Positions 37,902 to 47,393 of a stretch of DNA of 64,000 nt are shown here, piece by piece. Within the stretch, counting starts at the first letter, position 1; each line of letters begins with the position of its first letter. The position numbers were made by a program, and so were the translations under genes. Below the pieces are notes generated by a model. It ran no database searches. It was given only the letters and a program-made list of their open reading frames with translations, and was not told where the DNA came from. The stretch covers positions 1-64,000 of the forward strand of contig NZ_QXJM01000048.1 of assembly GCF_003570905.1 (NCBI RefSeq), in the 5' to 3' direction. This DNA comes from Cohnella faecalis (lineage in GTDB: Bacteria > Bacillota > Bacilli > Paenibacillales > Paenibacillaceae).

Positions 37902-38759
37902 CTAGTTCAGCCCGCTTGCGATTTTGGCCGCTTTGAGCGTATTGGACATGAGCATCGTAATCGTCATCGGTCCGACGCCGCCGGGAACCGGCGTAATCCA
38001 GCTTGCCGTATCCGCGACATCGTCATAGTCGACGTCGCCGCACAGCTTGCCGTCCGGAAGACGGTTCATGCCGACGTCGATAACGACCGCGCCAGGCTTA
38101 ACCCAATCGTGCTTGACGAGCTTGGCCACGCCGACCGCCACGACGAGAATGTCGGCTTGACGAGCCATCTCCGGCAAATTAGGCGTCTTCGAATGGCACA
38201 TCGTCACCGTCGCATTTTCGCGAAGAAGCAGCATCGATACCGGTTTGCCCACGATGTTGCTGCGTCCTATGACGACAACGTGCTTGCCTGCCGGCGAATT
38301 GCCCGTCCGTTTCAACAGCTCGACGCAGCCGGAAGGAGTGCATGGAAGCAGCGCGTCGTCGCCGATCATCAGATTGCCTACGCTGATCGGATGGAAGCCG
38401 TCGACGTCTTTGGCAACCGCAATCGCGTCGATGACCGCTTTTTCGTGAATATGCTTGGGCAGAGGCAGCTGCACCAATATTCCGTGAATGGCGGCATCGG
38501 CATTATATTTGTCGATGAGAGCGAGAAGCTGGTCTTGCGTCGTATCGGCGGGAATCCGCACCACTTCGGAATAAAAGCCGAGATCTTCGCAAGCCTTTGC
38601 TTTGTTCCGTACGTACACCTGGGAAGCCGGATCTTCGCCGACGAGAATAACGACAAGTCCCGGACGGAGCCCCTTCTCCTTCAGCCTGTCCACTTCCGCG
38701 CGTATTTCGCTTCGAATCGTTTCCGATATTTGTTTGCCGTTAATAATTTGTGCGCTCAT
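37902..38759 (-). CDS. folD: Methylenetetrahydrofolate dehydrogenase/cyclohydrolase
   Basis: Bifunctional one-carbon enzyme of 285 residues. The catalytic lysine is in YVRNKAKACEDLG. GILVQLPLPKHI and the NADP-binding VVIGRSNIVGKP are present. Overlaps nusB by four bases. Confidence 0.97.
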   Translation of the reverse strand: MSAQIINGKQISETIRSEIRAEVDRLKEKGLRPGLVVILVGEDPASQVYVRNKAKACEDLGFYSEVVRIPADTTQDQLLALIDKYNADAAIHGILVQLPLPKHIHEKAVIDAIAVAKDVDGFHPISVGNLMIGDDALLPCTPSGCVELLKRTGNSPAGKHVVVIGRSNIVGKPVSMLLLRENATVTMCHSKTPNLPEMARQADILVVAVGVAKLVKHDWVKPGAVVIDVGMNRLPDGKLCGDVDYDDVADTASWITPVPGGVGPMTITMLMSNTLKAAKIASGLN

Positions 38760-39214
38760 TGCTCCGTCTCCTTCCGCTGTTTGGCTTCCCGCTCGCGAAC
38801 CATCCGTCCGAGCACGCCGTTGACGAATTTGCCGGATTCCTCGGTTCCGAAATGCTTGGCGACCTCGATGGCCTCGTTGATCGCTACTTTGGAGGGCACG
38901 TCGTCGCAGTACATGATTTCATAAGCGGCCAGCCGCAAAATTTGCCGGTCCACTCGCGACAGTCTGTCGACCTGCCAGCCGGTCAAATACTCCGCCAGCG
39001 CCTTGTCAATCTCTTCCTTGTTCGATTCCACGCCTTCCACCAATCCGCGCGTAAACGCGTCGATGCTCGCGAGCTCGGACACTTCGGTTCCGACCTCATT
39101 GTCTTGACGGGCGTCTTCGATGACGTTGTCGACGGCGATCTCTCCCGTAACTCCGTTCATCTCGATCTGGTACAAGCTTTGTACCGTTATTTCCCTAGCC
39201 AGTCTGCGCTTCAT
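38756..39214 (-). CDS. nusB: Transcription antitermination factor NusB
   Basis: RNA-binding component of the rRNA antitermination complex, 152 residues, all helical. RLAREITVQSLYQIEMNG is the characteristic beginning, and VAINEAIEVAKHFGTEESGKFVNGVLG the conserved end. The start overlaps no gene; it is about 150 bases from the DUF2273 gene. Confidence 0.95.
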   Translation of the reverse strand: MKRRLAREITVQSLYQIEMNGVTGEIAVDNVIEDARQDNEVGTEVSELASIDAFTRGLVEGVESNKEEIDKALAEYLTGWQVDRLSRVDRQILRLAAYEIMYCDDVPSKVAINEAIEVAKHFGTEESGKFVNGVLGRMVREREAKQRKETEQ

Positions 39215-39362
39215 TGTTCCTCCCGATGATAAACCGACATACCGTTCTTATCCCTCTAGTATGGGGATGTATGGAAACAAAAAAACCTATGAGCGGTCCC
39301 CGCGCAAGACGATGGAACTTGGGAAGGTTCCACCGTTCCGCCCGCAAGAACGTTTCACAGGT

Positions 39363-39593
39363 TTATCGCGATCTTGGAAAGCGATCCGTTACCCATTCCG
39401 TCAGACGATCCCAAGGAAGAAGCGCTCCTGCGCGCTCATCCTTCTGTTTGCCGAACCAGTAACAGACGCCGATAATCAGCACGCAAAACAGCATGTCCCA
39501 AAAGCCGCTGATCAAATAGACGAGAGCGAACAAAAGCCCCGCCGCGACGCCGGTCGCCCGGCCGCCGTACGTGTCCCACCATATCTTCCACAT
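39363..39593 (-). CDS. DUF2273 small membrane protein
   Basis: 76 residues with two hydrophobic segments (ATGVAAGLLFALVYLISGFW and MLFCVLIIGVCYWFG). DUF2273 proteins usually accompany AmaP and Asp23, as here, and are thought to belong to the cell-envelope Asp23 complex. 16 bases separate it from amaP. Confidence 0.88.
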   Translation of the reverse strand: MWKIWWDTYGGRATGVAAGLLFALVYLISGFWDMLFCVLIIGVCYWFGKQKDERAGALLPWDRLTEWVTDRFPRSR

Positions 39594-39608
39594 GGGCGGT
39601 CATCCCCC

Positions 39609-40172
39609 CTATTCGACGCGGCTCTTGAAAGTAGTCGGCGACTGGGTCACGTTGGCGATAAAGACGGACACCTCGGCCACGGGAATTCCCGTCGCTTCTT
39701 CGATTTGCTGGGAGACGGTGCGCTGCATGTCCTCGGACATCGCAGGAATCGAGCCTTCCCCTTCGATGAATGCGCGGATCGTAATTTCCAGGCCGGATTC
39801 CGCGATGCGAACGCGTGCGCGTAAATCCTTGACGCCCTTCGTGCGGGAAGCGGCCTTGAGAGCGAGATTCTCGACCGTTTCGACCGAAATCCGGATATCT
39901 CCGTGCTCCGTGCGCTGATTAATCGTAGGAGCGGACGCTCCCGTGCGGCGTACGGATACGATGAAAAACCGAAGGCTTACTAAAAATAGAACGATGCCAA
40001 CTCCGATTACGGTACCCTGGATAGAGCGGGACTCTCCCGTGAAATCCGAAACCGCATTTTTCAGGAAGCTTGTCTGAAAGGCCCCGCAGGCAGCTGCGAT
40101 AGCGATAACCGAAGCGGCGCCGATTGCGATGCTGTAGAGAAACAAAAGCAGCCTGTCCAACATTCTGATCAA
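39609..40172 (-). CDS. amaP: Alkaline-shock membrane anchor AmaP
   Basis: 187 residues. Two N-terminal transmembrane helices (about 8-30 and 50-72) are followed by an Asp23-like cytoplasmic domain (GDIRISVETVENLALKAASR). It anchors Asp23 at the membrane in staphylococci; the same role is inferred here because an Asp23-family gene precedes it. Confidence 0.9.
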   Translation of the reverse strand: MIRMLDRLLLFLYSIAIGAASVIAIAAACGAFQTSFLKNAVSDFTGESRSIQGTVIGVGIVLFLVSLRFFIVSVRRTGASAPTINQRTEHGDIRISVETVENLALKAASRTKGVKDLRARVRIAESGLEITIRAFIEGEGSIPAMSEDMQRTVSQQIEEATGIPVAEVSVFIANVTQSPTTFKSRVE

Positions 40173-40295
40173 CGTCTTGTCCTCCCGGTTCCCTATTCAA
40201 TCGAAAAGTTCCCGACCCGCCGAAAGTCCCCCGTAAGCAATCCCTTCCGGGATATCCTTATCAGAGGACTGTATTTCGGCAGACCGGGGGCTTAG

Positions 40296-40706
40296 CTATC
40301 GGACACGCGTCTGCGTCTCTTCTTCTTCGGGCTTATCGTTCGACTTGCCGAAGTGGACGTCGTGAATATGTACGTTGACCTCCACCACGTTCAGACCTGT
40401 CATCGTCTGAATCGATTGCTTGACGTTGCGTTGAATTTCGGCCGATATTTCCGGTATACGACGGCCATAGTGGACGATAATGTTGACGTCGACGGCGGCT
40501 TCGCGTTGTCCTACTTCGACCTTAACGCCCTTGGACATGTTCTTCCGTCCAAGAAGCTCGGCTATGCCGGAGGAAATGCCTCCGCTCATACCCGCCACGC
40601 CTTCCACTTCCACCGTCGCAAGTCCCGCAATCACTTCAATGACCTCGGGAGCGATTTCGATGGTTCCCAGGTCCGTCCTCTCATAGTCCGGAGCCAACGT
40701 TTCCAT
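40296..40706 (-). CDS. yqhY: Asp23/Gls24 family envelope stress protein (YqhY)
   Basis: 136 residues, soluble. IEIAPEVIEVIAGLATVEVEGVAG and VDVNIIVHYGRRIPEISAEIQ are the family core. Located between accC and amaP, which is the yqhY position of Bacillus, where it is linked to control of acetyl-CoA carboxylase. Confidence 0.92.
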   Translation of the reverse strand: METLAPDYERTDLGTIEIAPEVIEVIAGLATVEVEGVAGMSGGISSGIAELLGRKNMSKGVKVEVGQREAAVDVNIIVHYGRRIPEISAEIQRNVKQSIQTMTGLNVVEVNVHIHDVHFGKSNDKPEEEETQTRVR

Positions 40707-40807
40707 GCGCAGTTACACCTCCGCTATACCGAATCCTCTGGTGATTCGGGTGCTCGCCTTCATTACTATAACTATAGCATTCGGGCATTATTATGACAAA
40801 CATGTCC

Positions 40808-42193
40808 TTAGAGCTCGAATTCGTTGCCCGATGAGTCCGCATAAGGATCGTTGATATCGTGTTCCTCGAGAAATTTGATATCGAAGGTGCCTCTCTCGAA
40901 GATCGGATGATTCAACAGCTTCTGATGGAACGGAATCGTCGTCTTTACGCCTTCGATCATGAACTCCGACAGCGCGCGTCTAGCTCTGGCAATCGCTTCT
41001 TCGCGGGTCGGCGCCCATACGATCAGCTTCGCGATCATCGAATCGTAATGCGGAGAAATCAAATATTGCGGATAAGCGCCGCTGTCGACGCGAACGCCCG
41101 GTCCGCCCGGAGGCAAATAGAAGCCGATCCGTCCCGGGGAAGGCATGAAGTTGCGTTCCGAATCTTCCGCGTTAATGCGGCATTCGATCGCCCAGCCGTT
41201 CAGCTTAACGTCTTCTTGCGCGAAGGAGAGCGGCTCGCCTTCCGCAACGGCGATCATTTCCTTGATCAGGTCGATGCCCGTGATCATTTCGGTAACGGGG
41301 TGCTCGACTTGAATTCGGGTATTCATCTCCATGAAGTAGAACTGCCCGTCGGGGCCGAGCAAATACTCGATCGTTCCCGCTCCGGAATATTGAACGGCTT
41401 GCGCCGCGCGGACGGACGCTTGCCCCATACGTTCCCGCAGCGCCGGGGTCAGCACCGGGCAAGGCGCCTCTTCGACCAGCTTCTGGCGGCGGCGCTGCAC
41501 CGAGCAATCCCGTTCGCCAAGATGGCAGACGTTGCCGTGCTTGTCGGCGATAATCTGGATTTCAACGTGCTTCATGCCCGTCAAAAACTTCTCCAGATAG
41601 ACGCCCGAGTTGCCGAATGCTTTCTGGGCTTCTTGCTGTGCAGTCGTGATCTCGCGGACGAGCATCTCTTCGTCTTCCGCGATCCGGATGCCGCGCCCGC
41701 CGCCTCCGGCCGTCGCCTTGATGATGACCGGATAGCCTATTTCGCGGGCGACGAGCGCCGCTTCCTCGATATCTTCGACCAGGCCGTCGGAGCCGGGGAT
41801 AACCGGCACGTCGGCTTCCTTCATCGTCTGCTTGGCAACCGATTTGTCGCCCATTCGGGTAATCGCGCTTGCGGAAGGACCGATGAACGTAATATTGCAC
41901 GTTTCGCAGATGTCGGCGAAATCGGCGTTTTCGGATAGGAACCCGTAACCGGGGTGGATAGCGTCGCATTCCGTCAAAGTGGCGACGCTCATAATGTTCG
42001 TAAGGTTCAAATAACTGTCTTTGGAAGCCGTCGGCCCGATGCAATAAGCTTCGTCTGCCAGACGAACGTGGAGCGATTCCCGGTCCGCTTCCGAATAGAC
42101 GGCTACCGTGGCGATGCCGAGCTCGCGGCATGCGCGAATAATGCGCACGGCGATCTCGCCTCTGTTAGCCACCAAAATCTTATGGAATTTCAA
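40808..42193 (-). CDS. accC: Acetyl-CoA carboxylase biotin carboxylase subunit
   Basis: ATP-grasp enzyme that carboxylates the biotin on AccB, 461 residues. KILVANRGEIAVRIIRACRE is the classic start, KATAGGGGRGIRI the ATP-grasp glycine loop and MNTRIQVEHPVTE the catalytic strand. It lies 22 bases downstream of accB. Confidence 0.97.
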   Translation of the reverse strand: MKFHKILVANRGEIAVRIIRACRELGIATVAVYSEADRESLHVRLADEAYCIGPTASKDSYLNLTNIMSVATLTECDAIHPGYGFLSENADFADICETCNITFIGPSASAITRMGDKSVAKQTMKEADVPVIPGSDGLVEDIEEAALVAREIGYPVIIKATAGGGGRGIRIAEDEEMLVREITTAQQEAQKAFGNSGVYLEKFLTGMKHVEIQIIADKHGNVCHLGERDCSVQRRRQKLVEEAPCPVLTPALRERMGQASVRAAQAVQYSGAGTIEYLLGPDGQFYFMEMNTRIQVEHPVTEMITGIDLIKEMIAVAEGEPLSFAQEDVKLNGWAIECRINAEDSERNFMPSPGRIGFYLPPGGPGVRVDSGAYPQYLISPHYDSMIAKLIVWAPTREEAIARARRALSEFMIEGVKTTIPFHQKLLNHPIFERGTFDIKFLEEHDINDPYADSSGNEFEL

Positions 42194-42215
42194 GATGGAG
42201 AGCCTCCTTTGGCGA

Positions 42216-42698
42216 TTATTCCGTTTTGACCAGGAACAGCGGTTGGCCGAATTCGACGAGCTGGCCGTTCTCGACGAGAATATCGACGATTTCGCCTTTT
42301 ACTTCGGCTTCCAAAGGATTCATCAGTTTCATCGCTTCCAGAATGCAAACGACGGATTTGTCCGATACGCGATCTCCGATGTTGACGAACGAAGGGGCCT
42401 CGGGAGAAGGCGAACGGTAGAACGTACCGACCATCGGCGATACGATTTTGTGCAGATTGGACGAATCCGCAGACGGCGTTTCCGTTGCCGGAGCGGCGAC
42501 GGCTGCTGGCGCTGCGGCGGCCGGAGCTGCCTGTACGTATGTATGGGCAATCGGAGCAGCGGTCTGTACGTTGACGACTTCCGTGCGACCCGGCTTGCGG
42601 ATGGCAAGTCTCGCTCCTTCGTTTTCGATTTCCAATTCGTGTACGGATGTTTGGTCAACCAATTTAATCAATTCTTTGATTTCGCTAAGCTTGAACAA
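42216..42698 (-). CDS. accB: Acetyl-CoA carboxylase biotin carrier protein
   Basis: 160 residues. An N-terminal helical region (IKELIKLVDQTSVHELEIE), an Ala/Pro-rich linker and a C-terminal biotinyl domain with the modified lysine in EAMKLMNPLEAE. First gene of the fatty-acid-synthesis pair, behind its own promoter. Confidence 0.96.
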   Translation of the reverse strand: MFKLSEIKELIKLVDQTSVHELEIENEGARLAIRKPGRTEVVNVQTAAPIAHTYVQAAPAAAAPAAVAAPATETPSADSSNLHKIVSPMVGTFYRSPSPEAPSFVNIGDRVSDKSVVCILEAMKLMNPLEAEVKGEIVDILVENGQLVEFGQPLFLVKTE

Positions 42699-42774
42699 TG
42701 TCGGTCACTCCTTGAATTCGGGGTCCTTGTCCGAATAGACTGTTGGACGGCCACTATGTTCCCATAACGGAACT

Positions 42775-42803
42775 ATTATATCACAAGTGTTGCCACAGTC
42801 TAG
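42775..42803 (-). promoter_or_regulatory. Sigma-A promoter of accB
   Basis: On the minus strand an extended -10 TGATATAAT (hexamer at 42775-42780) lies 16 bases after TAGACT, a fair -35. It is about 75 bases before the accB start. Confidence 0.65.
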
Positions 42804-42922
42804 CCATTGGCATGAAACTGACTTCGTTTCAAGCGGCAATGCACATTGGTTGAACGATTAAATACGAACGAATAGTCTATAACGTTGCCAAGAAACGAAA
42901 AAATGGCGACTTCTAAGTAAAA

Positions 42923-42964
42923 GAAACTGTCGGGGGATTTGCCCCCGGCAGTTTCTTTTTTTTT
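42923..42964. terminator. Bidirectional terminator between the Bax-inhibitor and accB genes
   Basis: GAAACTG..CGGGGG pairs with CCCCCG..CAGTTTC, with a T-run on the plus side and a TTTCTTTT tail on the minus side. The rest of 42699-43066 holds the accB promoter and nothing else I can recognise. Confidence 0.88.
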
Positions 42965-43066
42965 AACGCTTGCTTACGGACGTACGATCCGCAACAACTC
43001 CGTTTGACGGCTTCGGCGGCCGCTAACGGATCTCTTGTCCATAGATCGGCTGCTCGCGACTTACGT

Positions 43067-43807
43067 TCAGTCCCGGCTGCGAAGCTTCGAAAGCAGGCGA
43101 AGAATTTCGATATAAAGCCATACCAGAGTGACCATTAATCCGAAAGCGCCGTACCATTCCATGTACTTGGGAGCGCCCTGCTGGGAGCCCTGCTCGATAA
43201 AATCGAAATCGAGCACCAGATTAAGCGCCGCAATGACGACTATGAAAAGGGAAATTCCTATTCCGAGCCAGCTGCTGTCATGAAGATAAGGAATGCTCAC
43301 TCCGAAAAAAGAAAGCACGAACGAAAGCAAGTAGACGATCGCGATTCCCGCCGTGGCGGCGAACACGCCGAGCTTGAAGTTTTCCGTCGCCCGGATGAGC
43401 CGCGATTTGTAGGCAAGCAGCAAAGCGATGAACACGCCGATCGTCAGAAGCGAAGCTTGCAGCGTAATTCCTTCGAACTGGACTTCATAGCGTGCGGACA
43501 GCGCCCCGATAAACAGCCCTTCGAGCGCCGCGTATATCGGAACGAGATAAGGCGAGGTCGTCGGTCTGAAGCTGATGATTAGCGATAGGACAAGCCCTCC
43601 GATCGCCCCTCCGACCGCAATCGGCATAACGTTCCGTCCGTCGAAATACATAGCCCACGCGCAGAAAGCGGCGCCCAGCAGCACGGCCAGCGTAATGAAC
43701 GTTTTGTTGACGGTGCCTTCCAGAGTCATACGGTCTTGTCCCGACAATCCTCTCGTCCGTTCGAACGTCTTTTCGTTCAAGGTCGGGTTTCCGGTACGTC
43801 CAATCAC
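43067..43807 (-). CDS. Bax inhibitor-1/YccA family membrane protein
   Basis: 246 residues with seven predicted helices after a 30-residue polar N-terminus. The end GAFGLMVTLVWLYIEILRLLSKL is typical of the YccA/TMBIM family, which contains calcium-leak channels and FtsH-associated proteins. Role here unknown. Confidence 0.9.
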   Translation of the reverse strand: MIGRTGNPTLNEKTFERTRGLSGQDRMTLEGTVNKTFITLAVLLGAAFCAWAMYFDGRNVMPIAVGGAIGGLVLSLIISFRPTTSPYLVPIYAALEGLFIGALSARYEVQFEGITLQASLLTIGVFIALLLAYKSRLIRATENFKLGVFAATAGIAIVYLLSFVLSFFGVSIPYLHDSSWLGIGISLFIVVIAALNLVLDFDFIEQGSQQGAPKYMEWYGAFGLMVTLVWLYIEILRLLSKLRSRD

Positions 43808-43882
43808 GATCGAATCACTTCATGCGTTTTTTGTCCCGATTTTACCATGGGTTGAACGATTTTCCAATAGCCGCGAACGAAC

Positions 43883-43926
43883 GAGCCTCCCTGCCCGCCC
43901 ATGGGCGGAGAGGGAGGCTTCGCTCG
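43883..43926 (-). terminator. spoIIIA operon terminator
   Basis: GCCTCCCTCTCCGCCCATGG and its partner GGGCAGGGAGGC form a long GC-rich hairpin just after the spoIIIAH stop. The T-run is poor, but position and stem strength fit an operon end. Confidence 0.65.
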
Positions 43927-43932
43927 CCGGAA

Positions 43933-44628
43933 TCATTGCGGAGCGACGAACTGGACGGTAACCCGATCCGGCGTTACGTTGAGCTCCTTGAGAGCCAAGG
44001 AAACGATGGAAACCGCTTGTTTCTTCTCCAGCTTCTCGGCTTCCACGACAACGCTGAAGTTGTTCTCGTCCTGAGTGACGACCGCATTGCCGTAATCCAG
44101 CAGCAATTTATCTTCGAGGCTCGTCATGCGCGCATCCAAATCCTCCAGACGCATCGATTCTTCCGCCGCCATCGTCGCTTCCTCCGGCGTGTTGCTCTTG
44201 GTGTCGGCAATGACGGCCAAATATTGCTCATGCAGCTTGGAAAATCTTTCGTTCTGTTCCATTTGCAGCTTGTCGAAATATTCGCTTCCCAGCTTTTTGA
44301 TGACGGCTTCGTCTTTCTTTTGCGAAGCGTCCGTACTGTCCCCGGTCGCCGCCGCCCCAGACGCTTCCCCCTGGGCCTTGCCATCGGACTCCCCGCCTGC
44401 CGTCGTTCCCGTCGACTCCGTTCCCTCCTGCGAATCGACTTCCGTGACCGTGACGCCGTCCACCGTAGTTCCGGACGTCTTGGTCGCATCCGTCTGCTCG
44501 GCTTGGCTCTTCGTCCCGCTTGCGTTCTGCGAAGGGCTCACGTCCTCCGTGAACAAATAATAAGCGGAAAGGATTACCATAAGACTCAGCATCGACACCA
44601 GCCAGATCGTTTGCCGTTTGTTGTTCAT
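43933..44628 (-). CDS. spoIIIAH: Stage III sporulation protein AH
   Basis: Mother-cell component of the SpoIIIA-SpoIIQ channel that links mother cell and forespore. 231 residues. One N-terminal helix (TIWLVSMLSLMVILSAYYLF), a Ser/Thr/Gly-rich linker longer than in B. subtilis, and a C-terminal YscJ/FliF-like domain (NNFSVVVEAEKLEKKQAVSIVSLA). Last gene of the spoIIIA operon. Confidence 0.94.
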   Translation of the reverse strand: MNNKRQTIWLVSMLSLMVILSAYYLFTEDVSPSQNASGTKSQAEQTDATKTSGTTVDGVTVTEVDSQEGTESTGTTAGGESDGKAQGEASGAAATGDSTDASQKKDEAVIKKLGSEYFDKLQMEQNERFSKLHEQYLAVIADTKSNTPEEATMAAEESMRLEDLDARMTSLEDKLLLDYGNAVVTQDENNFSVVVEAEKLEKKQAVSIVSLALKELNVTPDRVTVQFVAPQ

Positions 44629-44667
44629 TGTTTCATTCCTCCTAAAATAGGGTTTGGGATCAAAAGA

Positions 44668-45324
44668 CTAGGATTTACGGGGGACGACGGAAATCCGGTG
44701 AATCGGCACGTCGAGCCCGCGAGATACCGCTTCGGCGATCAGACGGTGCACGGTGGCATTCTCCGCTCCTTTGGCGACGATGATAACTCCGCGCACCTTC
44801 GGCTTTAGCTTTTTGACGATAATCGGAGACTTGCTGCCGGACGATACCTCGTAGAGAACGACTTGGCCGTCGCGAGTCACATCGGTTATGTGTCGCTTGG
44901 CGCCGTTGCGGTCGGTTTCCTCCGTTATTTGGGATGTCGTCTTCTCGTTAAGTTGAACGACCGTCTCTTCCGTCGATTCGACGGTCACCATGACATCCGA
45001 CGAGCCGACGCCGACCATCGTCTCCAGCATCTCCTTCAGCCGAGTCTCAAGCTGGGCTTCAATATCAGTGAAGGGATCGTCTTTTCCCGATTCTCCCCCG
45101 CCTATGAACGCTTCCTGCTGCTTCGGAACATCCTCGTCGCGATAAGGGGAATAGTCGGGCTGTTTGGAAGGATCGACCGTCTTGACGTTGAGCAAAGAAG
45201 CGGCGAGCAGAAGAGCGGCGCCAATGAGCCCGATGAGCACGAGCCACCGGAACGCTCTCACCCTGCGGGCTCCTCCGGGTCCTCCGCCGATGAACGTCTC
45301 CAGCTTCTGCAGCCATTTGGCCAT
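44668..45324 (-). CDS. spoIIIAG: Stage III sporulation protein AG
   Basis: 218 residues. Transmembrane helix near 25-46 (FRWLVLIGLIGAALLLAASLL), then a ring-forming domain (ETRLKEMLETMVGVGSSDVMVTVES) as in type III secretion-like rings. Lies between spoIIIAF and spoIIIAH. Confidence 0.94.
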   Translation of the reverse strand: MAKWLQKLETFIGGGPGGARRVRAFRWLVLIGLIGAALLLAASLLNVKTVDPSKQPDYSPYRDEDVPKQQEAFIGGGESGKDDPFTDIEAQLETRLKEMLETMVGVGSSDVMVTVESTEETVVQLNEKTTSQITEETDRNGAKRHITDVTRDGQVVLYEVSSGSKSPIIVKKLKPKVRGVIIVAKGAENATVHRLIAEAVSRGLDVPIHRISVVPRKS

Positions 45325-45337
45325 GGCACACCTCCCT

Positions 45338-46114
45338 TCAATACTTGGTTGGGGCGTTCGTCTCGGTAACGACGACCGTGTCCGTCGGCAGGCCGTAACG
45401 AGCGGCGACGAACGCGGCGATGCGCGTACGGACTTGAATATCCGGCTCTGCTAGCGCGGGCTCGGCACCGTTCTTCGGCCTGAAGGAGTCCGGCCGCTCG
45501 CTTCCGGCGATATCCACCTCGACCGGGTCTACCGGCGCTACCGGCGCAATGTCGGCGATCGGCCGGGAAGCGGATTTTTCCGGGGAAGAGGCCGAATCCG
45601 CAATAGCTCCGCCTGAAGAATCGGCCTCTCCGGACAAATGGCCGTCCGCTTGCGGCGACGTTCCATCCAGCACGATGGCGACTTCCTTAACCAGCCAAGC
45701 TCCGTCCGCATTTCGATCCGTTTTGATATCGACGCTGCGTACCGGCCGGCCTTCGCTTTGCGCCACATCCGCCCGTATTTGTTCGGCCAGTCTGGCGGTA
45801 ACGAGCTCGGAAGTTTGCTTCGCTTGCCGGTCTCTCAGCTTGGCGCCCTCTTGTTCGATCATCGCCAGCTGGTCGGGAGCGCCGCCCGGAGCTTCCTCCA
45901 CCTGAGAGAGTCCTGCGGCCAATCGGTCGCCGAAATCGCCTTTCAGCCAGCCTAGCAGCGGCGTAATGACCGTAAGAAGGATGAACAAGCCCGCTACGAG
46001 CCGCACATATCGCTGCATCGTCCGATTCGGCAGCAGAAGATCGACCAAGGAAGCCAGCAGCACAACGGCGATAATCTGCTTCAGCCAGCCGGACAGCCCA
46101 TCCATGATTCCCAT
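45338..46114 (-). CDS. spoIIIAF: Stage III sporulation protein AF
   Basis: 258 residues, longer than the usual about 200. Two N-terminal helices (IIAVVLLASLVDLLLP and VRLVAGLFILLTVITPLLGW) precede the conserved soluble domain. The extra length is a Ser/Ala/Pro-rich insert (about residues 155-205) before the final VRTRIAAFVAARYGLPTDTV. I see no sign of a frameshift. Confidence 0.92.
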   Translation of the reverse strand: MGIMDGLSGWLKQIIAVVLLASLVDLLLPNRTMQRYVRLVAGLFILLTVITPLLGWLKGDFGDRLAAGLSQVEEAPGGAPDQLAMIEQEGAKLRDRQAKQTSELVTARLAEQIRADVAQSEGRPVRSVDIKTDRNADGAWLVKEVAIVLDGTSPQADGHLSGEADSSGGAIADSASSPEKSASRPIADIAPVAPVDPVEVDIAGSERPDSFRPKNGAEPALAEPDIQVRTRIAAFVAARYGLPTDTVVVTETNAPTKY

Positions 46115-46126
46115 GGTCTATCCCCC

Positions 46127-47353
46127 CTACCGAATCATCAGAGTCGCGTTGCCTGCGGTCAGGATGATCGTCACCGCCAGAAAAAACATTAGTCCGACCG
46201 AGGCGAGCGCCGCGAATACGTAGATAAGCGTCTTGCCGATCGTCTGCAAGCATTGAACGATCGGAGAATCGCCGAGCGGCTGCATGACCGCACCCGAGAT
46301 GTTGAAAATAAGCGCGAGCGCCAATATTTTGATCGCCGGAAAAGCGCACAGGAAGAGCAGCATGACGACTCCCGCAATGCCGACCGCGTTCTTGACGAGC
46401 AGGCTGGCAGACATGACGGTATCCGCGGCGTCCGAGAACATTCGGCCGACGACCGGAACGAAATTGCCGGTAACGAACTTCGCCGTTCTCAAAGCGATCC
46501 CGTCGGTCACCGCCCCCGTCGCCCCTTGCACGGACAATACGCCCAAAAACACGGTGAGAAGCACGCCCAGCAGCCCGACTCCGACGTTGCGAAGCAAATT
46601 CGCAAGCTGCGTCACCTTGAATCGTTCGGACACCGAACTGACCAAATGGAGCACGGCTGAAAAAAACAAGAGCGGGAAGACGATCAGATGAATGAACGTC
46701 CCTATCGTATGGATCATAAATACGATTAGAGGATGCAGCACCGCCACCGACGTCACTCCGCCGCTGGCAGCCATGAGCGTGAGAAGGAGCGGCACCATAG
46801 CCAGCATGAACTGCACCATGCTGCTTATCGCGTCCCCTGCGTACGCCGTAGCCGTCCGAAAGCTGTTCACCGCCAGTATGAGCAGCACCAGGTAGGCGAT
46901 CGCGTAGGCGACCTTGCTGACCGCGTTGCGTTCGAACGCATTTTGCATCGTTTCCAGAATCATGGTGAACACGGTGAGCAGAACGATCGTCACGAGCAGC
47001 TTTCCGCTGTACAGCACTTCATGCAGCAAAAAGCGGAAAAGCCCTCCCAATGCCTGTCCGAAGCCGAAAGATTTGCCCTCCGGAAACATTAGCTCCTTCA
47101 GCTCCGGCAGCTTGCCCTCGGGAAAATAGCCGCCGTACCGGTTTTTCAAATCGTTCCAGTAGCTCTCGATTTCGCCGACGTCCACATCCTTCGACTGCTC
47201 CTTTGCCAAATCGCCCGACAAGTCCGAGCTCGCCGCCGGCGCATCCGGAGCAGCCGCAGCCGCCTCTCCCCGCACCCAGCCGATCGCCGTTAGAAGAAGC
47301 GCGGCCAGCGGCAGAACCGCGAGCCATTTTCGCCATCCGCCCGCTCGTCTCAT
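46127..47353 (-). CDS. spoIIIAE: Stage III sporulation protein AE
   Basis: Polytopic membrane protein of 408 residues with a signal peptide (WLAVLPLAALLLTAIGWVRG), a soluble stretch, and eight or so helices. FPEGKSFGFGQALGGLFRFLLHEVLYSGK precedes the membrane domain. Central subunit of the feeding channel. Confidence 0.94.
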   Translation of the reverse strand: MRRAGGWRKWLAVLPLAALLLTAIGWVRGEAAAAAPDAPAASSDLSGDLAKEQSKDVDVGEIESYWNDLKNRYGGYFPEGKLPELKELMFPEGKSFGFGQALGGLFRFLLHEVLYSGKLLVTIVLLTVFTMILETMQNAFERNAVSKVAYAIAYLVLLILAVNSFRTATAYAGDAISSMVQFMLAMVPLLLTLMAASGGVTSVAVLHPLIVFMIHTIGTFIHLIVFPLLFFSAVLHLVSSVSERFKVTQLANLLRNVGVGLLGVLLTVFLGVLSVQGATGAVTDGIALRTAKFVTGNFVPVVGRMFSDAADTVMSASLLVKNAVGIAGVVMLLFLCAFPAIKILALALIFNISGAVMQPLGDSPIVQCLQTIGKTLIYVFAALASVGLMFFLAVTIILTAGNATLMIR

Positions 47354-47393
47354 CGCGTCCCTCTCCCTCCCCCGCGGCTCCCCGAATTCGGAG